Shown here piece by piece: positions 1-11,131 of a DNA stretch of 64,000 nt. Position 1 is the stretch's first letter. Each line of letters opens with the position of its first letter. Source of the stretch: Heterotrichella gracilis (taxonomy: Eukaryota > Sar > Xanthophyceae > Tribonematales > Xanthonemataceae). Below the pieces are notes generated by a model. That model did no database searches. It worked only from the letters and a program-made list of their open reading frames with translations, and was not told the DNA's origin. The position numbers and the translations under genes were made by a program. The stretch is taken from NCBI GenBank assembly GCA_032358255.1, contig JAULBX010002999.1, positions 1 to 64,000 of the forward strand, written 5' to 3'.

Positions 1-126
1 GTGGAGGGGGGGGTGGAGGAGAGGGCGCACAGCCAGTCTGGGAAGATTGAGGTTGACACAGATGGGGATGTGGGGGGGGTGGGGATGAGGGGGGGAGGGA
101 TGGGGAGGAGTCGGATGATGACGTGA
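1..126 (+). CDS. possible 3' end of a gene entering from the left
   Basis: Frame 1 is open from the window edge to a TGA at 124-126. It would encode about 41 residues, rich in Gly, Val and Glu and with no recognisable domain. The DNA is G-rich low-complexity sequence, so an open frame is weak evidence. It could be the disordered C-terminus of an upstream gene or simply a G-rich repeat. Confidence 0.2.
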   Translation: MEGGVEERAHSQSGKIEVDTDGDVGGVGMRGGGMGRSRMMT

Positions 127-633
127 AGGTATAGAGGGCTGGTGCTTTGGAGGCTACCTCTACCATTTTGGGCCAACTTGGGCGGGGTACATTGTGTTGA
201 AGATGGTATGCTTTCAACCTCAACCAATTACCTGTCTGTTTCTCCCGTGCGCGCATCAGATTATGACAGGAGCCTTGAGAATTCAGCTTTTACCAATAGC
301 GACCAGTATTACACGTTGTTGAACCATTTTTACACACCGGGCAATCGTGGCAGTTGTTGCACAACTATTTGAGCGCAACATCGGACACTCCATGGGCCCC
401 AGCCGCGATCCATGTACACCGTTCTGCGTCTCAGACTAGCTGCTGTTGAGGAACAGCAATGCGCAGCTCCTGGTACCATTTAGCACTGTGTCAGTTAGCT
501 TACATGATGATCTGCTGCCCACTTGTGCTCCTGTGCTTATAGGACAACTCACTACCTTCTGCACCAGGCAGTTACTGTATAGTTCAGCCGCAGTGTCTGC
601 CAGAACACTGCCTGGTTGCCTACTCATTCAAAC

Positions 634-709
634 TATTAGCCATTACTGAGTCTGAGCCATTACTAATAACTACTTAGTAAGTAGTTATTAGCCATTATTG
701 AGTCTGAGA
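634..709. repeat. palindrome inside a short direct repeat
   Basis: Bases 664-676 and 678-690 are perfect 13-base inverted repeats separated by one G. The flanks 634-655 and 688-709 are 22-base direct repeats with one mismatch. The arrangement looks like a small hairpin-forming insertion or replication-slippage product. Confidence 0.8.
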
Positions 710-1531
710 GCAGTCTGCAACCGTTGCGTGGTTTACTTCATTGCAACCCTGGTTTTGTACCATACAATGGGCATGGCCTCCTAACTCCGCCCTTGTGCGT
801 TGCATTTTTCTAGCCTAATGTCACTGGTAATCCAACACCTTCCAGTAGTACTTGTACTGGCATTTGCCAACCATTCCCACGTATGTTAACAATTGCAACC
901 GCACATGTAGCCCCTCGGGCCGGCCAGTGGCGCATGATGCATCAATGGACCGTGCTCCAAAATGTTTCAACATTATCGGTATTGCAGCAGCTGCACATCA
1001 TTGCCGCGCAGTGATCATGAAACTCAATGACATTGTCAAGTTGAGTTGTGTTGAACATTGCACCACCAGTGCTGCTCAGCCTCATGCATGGCACCTCATT
1101 TTCTAAGGCAATGCAACTTGCTGCATTTGTAGTCTATGCAAATTGCCATTGAATGCCCCGAACGATGCTCAGTGAGACGCCATTGGGCTTGGCCGCATTA
1201 GTTAGTTAGTTACATGCATTCCAGAAATACAGCCAGATTAGCAGTCGGTCTTGCACATGCGGCGCCACGCAGCTCTATCCTGGCACTGTTTGAACCACTT
1301 ACTGATCCCACGCGACTTGAGGTCTTGCTAGAGTAATGTCTGGCCTGGCCGGATTGCATTTGATAATTACAAAAAAATTGAACTTCATGATGCCAACCAA
1401 GGCGGCCATACAATACCAGCCAACGCAAGCCGATTTGCAGCAACCGAGATGGAATCTGATTCCAAGCAAGGCTTAGCCCCCAAAAGAGTGCACCTCTCAA
1501 TGGCCTGGGATGCTTGCCCTCACCATGGGGC

Positions 1532-1605
1532 GGAATATAATGTCATTGACGATGTTTATGAAAAACGGCCAATATAATATCTTTTTGACGATGTTTATGA
1601 AAACG
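1532..1605. repeat. imperfect tandem duplication, two ~35-base units
   Basis: Two adjacent units share an AATATAAT start and the core TTGACGATGTTTATGAAAA. No coding role is seen. Confidence 0.75.
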
Positions 1606-1977
1606 AGAACATGAATGATTATCCCCAAACTCCCCTGCAGCTCCCAGTCACGCCACCATCAATATTGGTTCCACTCCATCCGGGAAAAAACCCAAAACCT
1701 GATACCCCAGCAGGTGATAAACCCACAACACTGCCCCTGCGCACTGCATTGCACGAGCTCCTACCCTTGCGTATGTTCCCATAGAGTTCTCCAATAAAGA
1801 TTGGTATCAAAGTCGTCAATTTGCCTCCACTGGCTGATGCCTCCCCCCCAGCAATACAGTGCCAACGCATACGCACATATGGTACCTGCACTGTTTAAAC
1901 CCTCAGGCCAGTGCGTGTTTGCCCTAAAAGCCTTGTGACAGCTCCCAACTTCCCTGGACTGGCCCCCTCCCCTAATC

Positions 1978-2262
1978 CTAATTGAGCGCTGTGGTCGCCT
2001 TGTTCCCAGGCTGTTGCATCACTCCCTCCCCCTTCTCTGGAAAAGTGTCCTCCCCATATGCAATGAGCAGCATTGGCCACCTCTGTCCCGGGCTGCTGCA
2101 ATACCCCCCCCTTTGCCGCTTCCCCCACCCGCCTAGGTCTCTCCCTGGTCCGTGCCGGGACTAGATTAACACTATTGTAGTTCCCCTGCTGATGCTATAC
2201 CTCCCTCCCCACCTTCTCTGCTGAGCATTGCTAGCACCCGCATCGCCAGCTGGCTGCTGCTG
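1978..2262 (-). repeat. decayed copies of the mitochondrial carrier's 3' end
   Basis: Downstream of the carrier stop codon the plus strand holds three degraded repeats of the last ~25 bases of the final exon, starting near 1979, 2062 and 2220. Each has a GAGCATTG-like core followed by a GGACACC/GGCCACC-like stretch and then a pyrimidine-rich spacer. They are tail echoes lying in the presumed 3' UTR. Confidence 0.5.
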
Positions 2263-2279
2263 TACTCTCTCTCCCCATT

Positions 2280-5200
2280 CTAGCTGAGCATTGTGGACAC
2301 CTTATCCACAGTGAAGAGCATGGCTGCGTTGGCTGGCATGGCGCGCAGCAAGCAGGGTGTGAAGCCGCGGTAGAAGCGGGGCACACCACCCTCTGCCCAC
2401 AGTTTCTGCAGTCAAAGAAATGCGGCGGGGGTCAGCTATTGAATTGCTGTTTCAACACAGCTGCCATTTATATAAATATAACGTCCGGTAACCATAGCTT
2501 TCAATGCTGTTGCACTTATATGAATGTCATATGCAGCCCCAGCACGCATCAGGCAGGGGGTGAAACTGAGTAGAACCAGGGGAAACCGCCCTTCTGCCAG
2601 TCCGTTACGCAGCCCAGCCCAGGGGAACATGCGACCACAAGACATGGTGGGTTGAGATTACACGCAGGCACGTTGTTGAGTGTTTATTCATCCTCTGTGC
2701 CTTGTCGTTCACAAATATTCCATTCGCATTTCTGCACATCTATAAACCCCCACAGCACCACACAGAATATAAGGCACCGCGATCCCACACCTCCAACCCA
2801 CTCTGCATCACCACCAAGTCCCAAACCCTAAACCCTACCTGTGCAGTCGTGAGGATGGTGGGGTACTTCCGCTGCGCCTTGTCGATCACATCCGTTTGCA
2901 TCGACGATTTGATCACATCCACGGGGAAGATGACCAGCCAATAGACAACCCCACCCATGGCTGCAGCGCCCAGCACCGGGGGAGCAGGCAGGTCCCGCAC
3001 TTCACACTTGTAGTACTCCGCTGCCTTGCGTTTAATGACCTCAAAGGACCCCAGATACACGGCATTTGCGGGGATGTCGCGCAGCAGGGTGGCGCCCAGG
3101 CCCTGGAATGGGCCCCGGAAGCCGTTTTTGGCGATGGTTTGCCGCACGCAGTCGCCAACGGTGGTGTAGGGGGCTGCGGGGAACAAAATGAGGTTTGAGA
3201 AAATGGACGAGGAGTTCTGAGCTGCCCTCGTCACTAAGGACAAAGGACAAAGGACATACGAAAGTGGTACAAGCAATGGCAGGACAGGAATGGGTGGCGC
3301 AAGCTTGTGCAAGGCTGGTTGCTGATCTGGCTTTGTGTAATATATATATACACACACACACACACATAACGTACCTTTGTACTTTGGATCAGATTTCGAG
3401 CGGATGATTTGGACCTGGATCTGGGATTTGTAGAAGTCGATTGGGGATTCTGTGAATGACGCCACAAAGCCCGTCATGGCTCCAGCCTGCACACACACAT
3501 AATGGTAAATACATGTCATGAATTTAGACATATATGAATATGCATGAAAATATGACAGCAGTGAGTTGGAAATCACCATTGGCGGGAGCCACAATACCAC
3601 AGGCAGACATAAATTGCACATGCATTGGTCCTGTTGTGTGTAATCACCCATCCTGTGGGCATGATCAAGGCCAGCACCTGCATGGGAGATGCTGTGATGC
3701 GACCACGTGGCGTTACCGAATGGCCCCTAAACCCTAATTGCACCCCACCTCGAAGAAGCCAGGTCTGTGAGGGGCCCCCACAAGGTTCCATCAACGAATG
3801 GACCCAAACCCGTAACCCTAAACTCTAAATTATAATCCCCACACTTGGATTGCACCCCACCTTGAAGAAGTCCAGGTCAGTGAGTGGCCGCGGGGTCCTG
3901 GCAACGAATGGACCCTGAACCCTAAAGCCTTATTGTACCCCACCTTGAAGAAGTCCAGGTCAGTGAGTGGCCGCGAGGTCCCGTCAGCGTTCTTCGCCAG
4001 CCACAGCTTGGATTGGCCAAATGCGCTGAACAGGGATGCGCGGAACAGCATCTGGCCAGCCAGTGGCGACGTCACACCCTGCAGGCAAGCAACCATTGCA
4101 GGTTGGGTCTGGCAGCAGTGGTCCAATGGAGTGATTATTGGGGCGATCATTGGGAGCAACCAAATCAGTAAGAATTGAAGTACATGTAATGACGTGGAGC
4201 TTGGCCCCCATGCTGATCAATTACAGTGATAAGAGTAATTGCTAAGGGTGATCACCAGGAGCGACCAAATTCTCATTCACAGTAAAACGAAGTAACGACA
4301 TGAAGCTTGTCCCCTGTGCTGGTCCATTTGGGCTCATGAGTGCGGATCATGGCTGCCCCTCCTCTTGCCTTTTTCAAAGTGTACTGCTTATTGCTTAGGG
4401 TTCAGAAACATGCAGCAAGCAAACGCCCATCTTCATTATTTCAGTCATTATTCCAATCCCCGACATGCACAACCATATTCAGGGGCCCGCTGTTCCAGCC
4501 GCGTCCACTACAACGCCAGCCAAACAGTTTCGGTCATAATACCAATGCGGTACCTTGCAGAGCGCTGGCAAGGGTTAAATGTGTATGGTGTATGATTTAG
4601 GGTACCCACCTTGTAGAGCCCTGGCAAGCCCTCCCATTGTACAGTTTTCTTGGCGCAGTCAATCACACCACCTGCACCCCACAGCAGCCCATCAGCTACA
4701 CATTTCATCCAGTATTTGGAAAGTGCACTTGCCTTGGTGTAAGTCATTGCATGGGTACATCAACCAGTACAAGTGTGCTTGTACTATCCACGGTGCAAAG
4801 CATGGCTAAAAATTGTGTGAACGTACATGACTTTATTGCAATAATGCATAGGACTAAATTGCCCTGGTGGTACCTTAGGTACAATGTGCGATGCCCAGTA
4901 GACACAATGTGCATGAGATTGAGCGAGGGTCAGCCAGCGTGACTTACTGTACAGGGGGTTGGCCATGGACTGCGTCTGCAGCCGGACTTTGATGGTGTCG
5001 AAGGGGTGCCCTATCAACGTGACTGCAATGCCACCTGCATGGGTTGCCCATTACGTAAGCTTGGAGAGGTTGTAAGGCTGTGATTTGGCTGTGTTGGTTA
5101 GGTGCTGTGCCTGGTGGGATGTGTGGATGTGCTTAATTTGTCTCTTGAAGTGTGACAGATGAACAGCTGGTTAACATCTATTTGGGTGTTAAGGTTGCTG

Positions 5201-5569
5201 GGGTAAGGCCAGTCCAACCCATGCATTGATCAATCTTGTCCTTGTTGCCCACCACGAGTGCCTGTCATGACGTTCCTGGACAACCTGACCTGTTAGGGTT
5301 TAGGGTTCACTGAGCAGCCACCAATATATGAAGACACCATTGTCCGCCCTACTTCGGTACACCATTACAGTAGCATTTATGCATTCTTTGGTTGAGTTGT
5401 CTGCCTGCTATGGCGTCCCTTGAGAACTTGAGAGCTGTTCTAGGGTTTGCGAGTTAGGGTTCTGCTCACCGCAGGTGCCTGCTATGACGTCCCTCGAGAA
5501 CTTGACCAGCCATGATGGGGGCGCGGCGGCGGTCACCTTAGGCACTTGCGTCTCGGCCAAACCAGGCAT
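2280..5569 (-). CDS. mitochondrial carrier (SLC25) protein, carnitine/ornithine-type subgroup
   Basis: Inner-membrane solute exchanger. Seven exons, read on the minus strand: 5569-5470, 5034-4948, 4671-4610, 4078-3944, 3486-3375, 3173-2839 and 2405-2280. They join in phase to 318 residues, the normal family length. The three carrier signatures are present: [11 protein letters not shown] near residue 43, [11 protein letters not shown] near 141 and [11 protein letters not shown] near 248. [14 protein letters not shown] in repeat 2 resembles carnitine/acylcarnitine and basic-amino-acid carriers (CACT, BOU, ORC), so the substrate is probably an acyl-carnitine or amino acid, but this is inference. 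The start ATG precedes a short N-terminus and the first helix. The first, third, fourth and last exons each have degraded copies in flanking introns. The intron after exon 6 begins with a telomere-like GTAGGGTTTAGGG. Confidence 0.93.
2531..2612 (-). repeat. exon-edge echo of the carrier's last exon
   Basis: Read on the minus strand, this intronic stretch encodes a damaged version of the start of the final exon. Recognisable pieces are LAEG and FTPCLMRA beside the real WAEGG and FTPCLLRA. It lies just upstream of the true exon and is not expected to be used. Confidence 0.7.
3340..3366. repeat. TA/CA dinucleotide microsatellite
   Basis: A short run of TA followed by a run of CA, inside a carrier intron just downstream of a splice donor. 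Confidence 0.95.
3743..3912 (-). repeat. two exon-edge echoes of carrier exon 4
   Basis: Bases 3743-3801 and 3854-3912 both copy the last ~45 bases of exon 4 and its donor GTGGGG. Each continues into an ACGAATGGACCC segment and then a CCCTAA-type telomere-like tract. The nearer copy is almost identical to the exon edge; the farther one has several small deletions. Confidence 0.85.
4549..4572 (-). repeat. short echo of carrier exon 3 end
   Basis: TACCTTGCAGAGCGCTGGCAAG resembles the exon 3/donor junction at 4606-4628 on the plus strand (TACCCACCTTGTAGAGCCCTGG). It lies in the downstream intron. Confidence 0.5.
5258..5434 (-). repeat. two echoes of carrier exon 1 end
   Basis: Bases 5258-5290 and 5401-5434 copy the 3' part of exon 1 (5475-5510), including TGCCTG, GACGT or GGCGT, and GAACTTGA-like pieces. 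TAGGGTTT tracts lie beside both copies. Confidence 0.7.
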
Positions 5570-5589
5570 GGTGGATGGTCAGACAAACA

Positions 5590-6345
5590 CCTGGATGGGT
5601 ACGAGTGGGGAGCCCAAGCAACCTGCAGGGGTGCAAATGGGGCATGAGCAAGGCCCACGAGGGGATGTTGGATGGTCAATGGTGAACGTTCCAGGCACCC
5701 TGGATGGGTGCGAGTGGGGGGGCCAGCAACCTGCATGGGTGCAAACTGTAGCTGAGTGTGGTTCAATCGTAATAATTTCGTGGTGGATTTTACGAGTGCG
5801 CACTGGATGCATGAGACTCTTTGCTCCAGCATCCCCCAGGGTTTCAATTGGGGCATGAGCATGGGCAGTGCCTGTGCTGTGGGTGGGTGCCTGGTGGCCT
5901 AGCTGTGAGTGGTGGGTGGTGGGTGACAGGCACAGTGCCCTAGCTATAGCTGCCTCTAGGGGTGCAGCTGTGTGGTGTGGCCTGGTTCACAGTGTGCAGC
6001 TGAGGTTGCCAGTGTGCAACTGTGGTTGCCAGTACGGCTACCTGGCTACCTGTGTGCACCTGTGTGGTGTGGTCTGGTTGCCATTGTGGAGCTGTGTTTG
6101 CCAGTATGGGTGCCTGGCTATCTGTGTGCAACTAGGCTGCCTGCTAGGGGTGGGGTGTGTGGAAAATGTGGCTAGTTGCCTCAATAAATGACCTAAGTGG
6201 CGGGTGTGTCGGGGGTGTGTCTAGCTGCCTCTGGGAGTGGCCTAGGTTGTGTGGGGTGTGTGGCTAGCTGCCTTTAGGGGTGGTCTAGCTGTCTGTGTGG
6301 GGTGTGGCTAGCTGCCTGGGGGGTGGGTGACAAGGCATGCCGTCC
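5590..6345. repeat. G/T-rich degenerate repeats upstream of the carrier gene
   Basis: Bases 5590-5650 and 5700-5750 are imperfect copies of a ~60-base unit containing GGATGGGT and CAACCTGCA. Bases 5960-6330 hold many variants of GTTGCCAGTRTG, GCTAGCTGCCT and TGTGTGGTGTGG with strong strand asymmetry (G/T on the plus strand). This covers the likely promoter side of the carrier gene. No coding role is seen. Confidence 0.7.
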
Positions 6346-8569
6346 CCAAGATAATTACACGCAATACAAGCCCACAAGCTCCAACCATATGATCTGCAGG
6401 TATTAGGCCACAAAAGCTTGCGGAAAACTTACCACTTCACTGAGAGCTGGCTATGGAGAGCAACAGGCGAGCCTTGCAAATACGGTGGTGTAGGATGGGC
6501 GATCTGGGTTGTCGTCTGTGTCCTTACACGTTGTGTGAAGCTGTGCAGCGAACCAGAGGAACCTCGTGTACCGTGCTGCATGCAGTGCGTGTCGTTAGTG
6601 GTGAACAACTGCTACAATAAACATAAGTGCCGAACCAGCGCGCTAGTTGCTCACTAGCCTTATCTCCATCAGCGAGAAACGACTGATATGATTATACTAC
6701 GCACCTGCGTAGTGGTCCACTACAGCACTCGGGCGTAGTAGCCGTACAACCAGAGAGTCGCAGGTTCCGGAACGGGGTTGCGGTGTGTTTTGGTTTCGGG
6801 TCTAATCTCAAAGGCGATGCCTTGCACCCTCCTTCAGCATGAGTGCACACTCTTCGAGCGGCTGTCAACGCAGTGTAGCTGCAAGTATGCGTCTCGTACA
6901 CAGATATAGCGCCTGTAATTGGCTTGTGGGTAATGAGTACAAACCAGTGGCCACTGTATCAATACTGGAATCGCTGCAACTTTGGTGCAACTCACAGTGC
7001 CGCAGTCTACTATCCTGTAGTATGACTTGGGCTATCAGTGATGAGCCTATCACCCACACCACACCTAGTCAGCTATCTACGTAAGCTGGGTATACTATTC
7101 CCAAAGCTTCGTCTGTAAGACCTCTCCACGGACCCAGTTTCTACACTCCCTCAATTTCTAATGGATGCATGCATGCATATGCTTGGTTTGAAACGGCGCG
7201 TGGAAGGAGATTGGTGCACTGAACTTTGCAGGGTGCAACTTGCGGCGACGTTGGCTATACCTTGGACCAGTCAACTGTGCTTGCTTGCATAGCACCAAAG
7301 CCTCATTACTGGGCATGCCATGCATGCAAATGCCACACAAGGCTTGGTGACAAGGCAAATGGGCAAGGCTTGCATTGCCTGGAAGTGCGCAAGCGCTTTT
7401 TCACAACTGCCATATGCAAGTGGTTGTTGGGTCACTGAATGCAACGTCACGAGGACCATGCAACCGCAGTGTATGCGCACCTCGGTCTAGGGCAGGCGTG
7501 CGGGGGCATAGGTTGCCTCCTTACCATCCTGAGTGGTGCTCCAAGAGCAAGTGGATACTTGCACTTGAGCTAGACTTGAGCAAAGTAAATTTCTGAACCC
7601 ATATGCAGTTCAAGAGTGTTTGTATGCAGCACACACATCTCGATGGGCCTCACATTGCAATATTGCCCCTTACGTCTTCTTCAATGCAAAGCTTGGTTAC
7701 AAAGTTCAGTGACAATGAAATGCAGTGAGCCAGCAAGGGCTCGCAGGCCTGCTGGAGCGACAGATATCTGAGCGCTTACTAAATAACTACGTGCTCAAGT
7801 AAAACTGGAGAATTGGAACGTTTGCATGCAGCAGATACAATCAAGTTGCTCAAGTGCTAAAAATGGTAGTGATAGTTTTTCCAGCTATTATGTTGCAAAT
7901 ATGTTGTTGAAGGTTGTCAACTTGCAGTTGCGGATATGTAATGCAAGTAATTTCCCAAACCAAATGCGGCTCAACAATATCTTGCTCAATTTAGGATGCC
8001 ACCAAAAATAGAGGTGTTTTTATCGACCTTTATGCCCAAGGAAAAAGATGAGTCAGGGTGCCACACAACAAACAGGAGGTGTGGTAGTGGTGCTCCCCCA
8101 AATGCTACACCCATACACTGTCAACAACCTGCCAAGGTGGCTAGCCTGGCCAAACCCTGCTAAGCGCTGTGCGTGTCCGCATCCACCACTTACTATTAAA
8201 CAGGTGCACAGAGGGAAGTACTGCATTGCGACCCCGGTTGGCACAGCTTCACTGTATCGTCTCCACCCCTTTCAAGCCCCACTACTACTCTGGCAGCACG
8301 TTGCTCACGTCTGCAACACCTTCGTACACTGCGCGGCCTGCAGCAAAGCTCGCTTCACACCTCCTGCGCAACAAAGGAGGAAGGTGCAGTGAACTTAAGT
8401 TTAGGTAACGACGCAAAGACCCTTGGCCTTCAGAATACCCTTACATAACACTGGTACCTGCCTAGGCTAAACTTGCAAAAAAACAGGTAATCCGAGCAGC
8501 AAAGGGGCCAAAAACCGGGTCAGGTAGTCTCACCTCATCTTTTGCGGTATGATGAAATCAGGTATGTGT
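6346..8569. other. no gene recognised
   Basis: Scattered short open frames, none with family resemblance. The stretch contains one copy of a dispersed repeat (7446-7615) and GCATGCATGCATATG-like palindromic runs near 7164. Confidence 0.55.
7446..7615. repeat. dispersed repeat, copy 1
   Basis: Bases 7482-7615 are the reverse complement of 10196-10332 with scattered mismatches. Bases 7446-7483 are instead a direct copy of 10029-10066. In that shared part both copies can encode RH(K/E)D.AT..YAH, so the source may once have been coding. No element ends are seen. Confidence 0.75.
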
Positions 8570-9150
8570 TCACAGCTCCTCAGTGGTCTCTTCCTGTGGA
8601 CACCAAGAGCATGTAGCCACAGATATTGGCACACACACAGTTTGCCCAAAACGCAGTAGGTTAACAGCAAGCAGCACCTGAGCCGTCTCAAACCTCCAGG
8701 ATGACTGCAGGAGCATGTCCTCATCCAGCTTCCTCTCCCTCACACGAAACTCGGCGATGAGGGAGTCAATGTTTTCCTTCCACTCAGCGTTGAGGTGGTT
8801 GAAGCGGTGGTTGAAATAGCAGAGGGCGACGAGCACAACCGCGTTTACCACGGTGGCCGCGGCTATCACACCGGGTCTCTCCCAGACGTAGATGGGTCCG
8901 GCCCGCCTGTTTCTCCTGTTCTGCCCAGCTTGTGCCCTTGTCACCAGTCTGGTTGCGCCATGCCTGCAGCAGCTACAATAATCAGCGTTTAAAACTACGG
9001 TCGCAGTAACAAGGAGCCAAACCAGCCAACAGCCAGTGGCAACGTGTCATAGAAACCAGGTGCATATGTGGTGCACGCCACTGACCTTGCCTGAAGCCTC
9101 CTTGGCAGAACCTTGGCCTTCACGAGGTTGGTTGCGAGGGACGGCAGGGT
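8570..9150 (-). CDS. small single-pass membrane protein, probably plastid-targeted
   Basis: Exon 8963 downward encodes a basic stretch (TRAQAGQNRRNRRAG), then a hydrophobic helix (VIAAATVVNAVVLVALCYF), then a charged, possibly coiled segment (RVRERKLDEDM). An upstream exon ending at 9086 joins in phase and adds a Ser/Arg/Leu-rich, acid-poor sequence of chloroplast-transit type, but its start codon is not found. The 3' end is uncertain: the frame runs on to a stop at 8570, or an intron from about 8703 (TGGAG|GTTTGA) to about 8604 leads to a different tail ending near 8530. I recognise no family. It may be a thylakoid or envelope one-helix protein. Confidence 0.5.
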
Positions 9151-9862
9151 TGCGTGCTTTGTGGGTTTTTATCTGGGTTACTGGCTCGCTGTACATTGTG
9201 GCTTTTTGTCTGGGCCACTGGCTCACCAGTACGATGTTGCAGGAACAGAGGGTTGACCAAAGTGTGAACAGGCCTACCGATACCAAGTGGTTTGCAGTAG
9301 CTGTTGCACTGTATGCATGCATGCATATGCCAACTTGTTGACTAAACCCTGAAACCCTGTGGGGCCAGTCCTAAAACCCCAATCCCTAGCTGCAACTTTG
9401 TATTTTTTCAATTGTATTTTGGATAATACAGGTATTGAATAAGGAAACTTTCTGTTTCCAGGAATAGGTATTGACAAAGGAAGTTGTAACAAGGAGAGCG
9501 GTCAGGTGCTCTGCTTGGATTTGCATGCTCGCGACCAAGTTCACCGCCTAAGGCTCATATAAGCCTGAGCCCATGATTTAAACCCTTAGCCCTAAACCCA
9601 CCTGCACCTTGCCCCAGGGGCTGCCCAGGTATGGCCTGAGCGCAAGACCATAAACCCTAAAACCCTCAGCGGGAAGTGCGGCGCTAAAGCCATTGCAAAA
9701 GAAGCCAGAACCTTGACCTAAAGTGTAGGCGTGCTAAAGTGGTATTGGGATGCAGGTGAAATGTTGGGATGCAACTAGAAGCCATCAATATTGTAACGCA
9801 GATTGGCACCATTGCAGTGCCTTTGAATATATTATATAAGCCTTGCATTCTTGAACTCCGGA

Positions 9863-9946
9863 GCATTTATGGTTTTTGTTGCATATGTGGAATGCGCATG
9901 CGGATCCGCCTGCGCATTCCACATATCCAACAAAAACCATAAATGC
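9863..9946. repeat. 84-base near-perfect hairpin (inverted repeat)
   Basis: Arms 9863-9904 and 9905-9946 are each 42 bases, meet at GGATCC with no spacer, and differ at two positions. It could form a cruciform or a long RNA hairpin. No terminal target-site duplication is evident. Confidence 0.9.
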
Positions 9947-10028
9947 TGCCTCCACTATCTGAGCAGCGACAACCTCATTGAGCTCACCTGCGACCCCACC
10001 ACTGGCAAGTGCGGCCTGAAGCTGCACC

Positions 10029-10332
10029 GTCACAAGGACCCTGCAACCTCAATGTATGCGCACCGGTTGGGCTGTCCAAGGTTGGTGTCCGAGACTTCAC
10101 ATGAAGTGTGGCCACTGTGCGCTCGTCATTATCCTCAACCCGACTGGGCGACTTCCTCATCAGGCTCGTCACCAATCAGGGGACCTCGTCAAACACTCAT
10201 GAACTGCATATGGGTTCAGAAATTCACTTTGCTCAAATCTAGCTCAAGTGCAAGTATCCACTTGCTCTTGGAGCACCACTCAGGATGGTAAGGAGGCAAC
10301 CTATGCCCCTGCAGGCCTGACCTACACCGAGA
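10029..10332. repeat. dispersed repeat, copy 2
   Basis: Bases 10029-10066 match 7446-7483 in direct orientation, and 10196-10332 match 7482-7615 inverted. The mixed orientation points to an internal rearrangement or a fold-back type element. Confidence 0.75.
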
Positions 10333-11131
10333 CCTGCCGCAGTGACTTGCACCTGACGACAAGTAGAGGTTCTAGCATTGGATGTTAGCACCTCATTGAT
10401 GCAACCAAGTCTCCCGAAACTCTGCTGGCATCACCCCGGCTCTGATCATCAGTGATCACCCCCCCGATTACACAGCACGGGCGTTGCACTGGCACTGTAC
10501 AATCTCACTGTCAGCGAGCTGCAAAGCGCAGCTGTCCGCAGTGCTGCATAGCCTTTAAACCCCATTGATTGTTGGTGACACTGTCAGCAGAACCCATCTT
10601 GTGTTCAGGCGTGACCTGAGTACATGTTTGCAAACACTGCGCGCAACTTCGCAAGACCTTGCAGCCTGAAGTGGTACCCTGGAACCCTAATAGGTAGTAG
10701 ACTGGAAACCCTCCTAGGCCCTCGTGAGCAGTACCAGGGCAGTACCCCGAAACCCTAACCAGCCCTCTTTGGTAATTATTATACCCTTAAACCCTAGTAG
10801 CCCCTGAAACAAGCCAGTGGCTCAGCTAAGAAACTTTGAGCCCTAGTATTGGCAATAGCAAAAATCAACTAACAACGCTTCTTTTCCAGGCAAGCAGTGC
10901 TGCAACGCAAGCTACCCGGAAACAACCTCCCTTCAACTCTTGGCATGAGTTGCACGGATGCATTCAACGTTGCTGAAAGGGTTGCATTTGCTCAAAATCC
11001 CCGATCCCGTGTCCATGTATGTCCCAACGCTGTACGCTATCAAAAAATCCCCATTCCCCACTCACCCCTACCCCACCCGCCAAACCCTGCTTCTCATGCT
11101 TTGGGACTCGTTCATCACCTCAAGGCCCCAT

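Larger units (their letters stand above)
127..1977. other. no gene recognised
   Basis: Only short unrelated open frames occur on either strand and none resembles a known family. The stretch holds a short palindrome (664-690) flanked by 22-base direct repeats and a 35-base tandem duplication near 1532-1605. Confidence 0.6.
9151..11131. other. no gene recognised
   Basis: Gene-free stretch downstream of the plastid membrane-protein gene. It contains the 84-base hairpin at 9863-9946, the second copy of the dispersed repeat, and several CCCTAAA-like motifs (near 9590, 9655 and 10680-10800). Confidence 0.55.

Noticed and set aside
7446-10332. Complete DNA transposon with terminal inverted repeats
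   Set aside because: Inverted segments exist but there is no transposase, no defined ends and no target-site duplication, and part of the match is direct.
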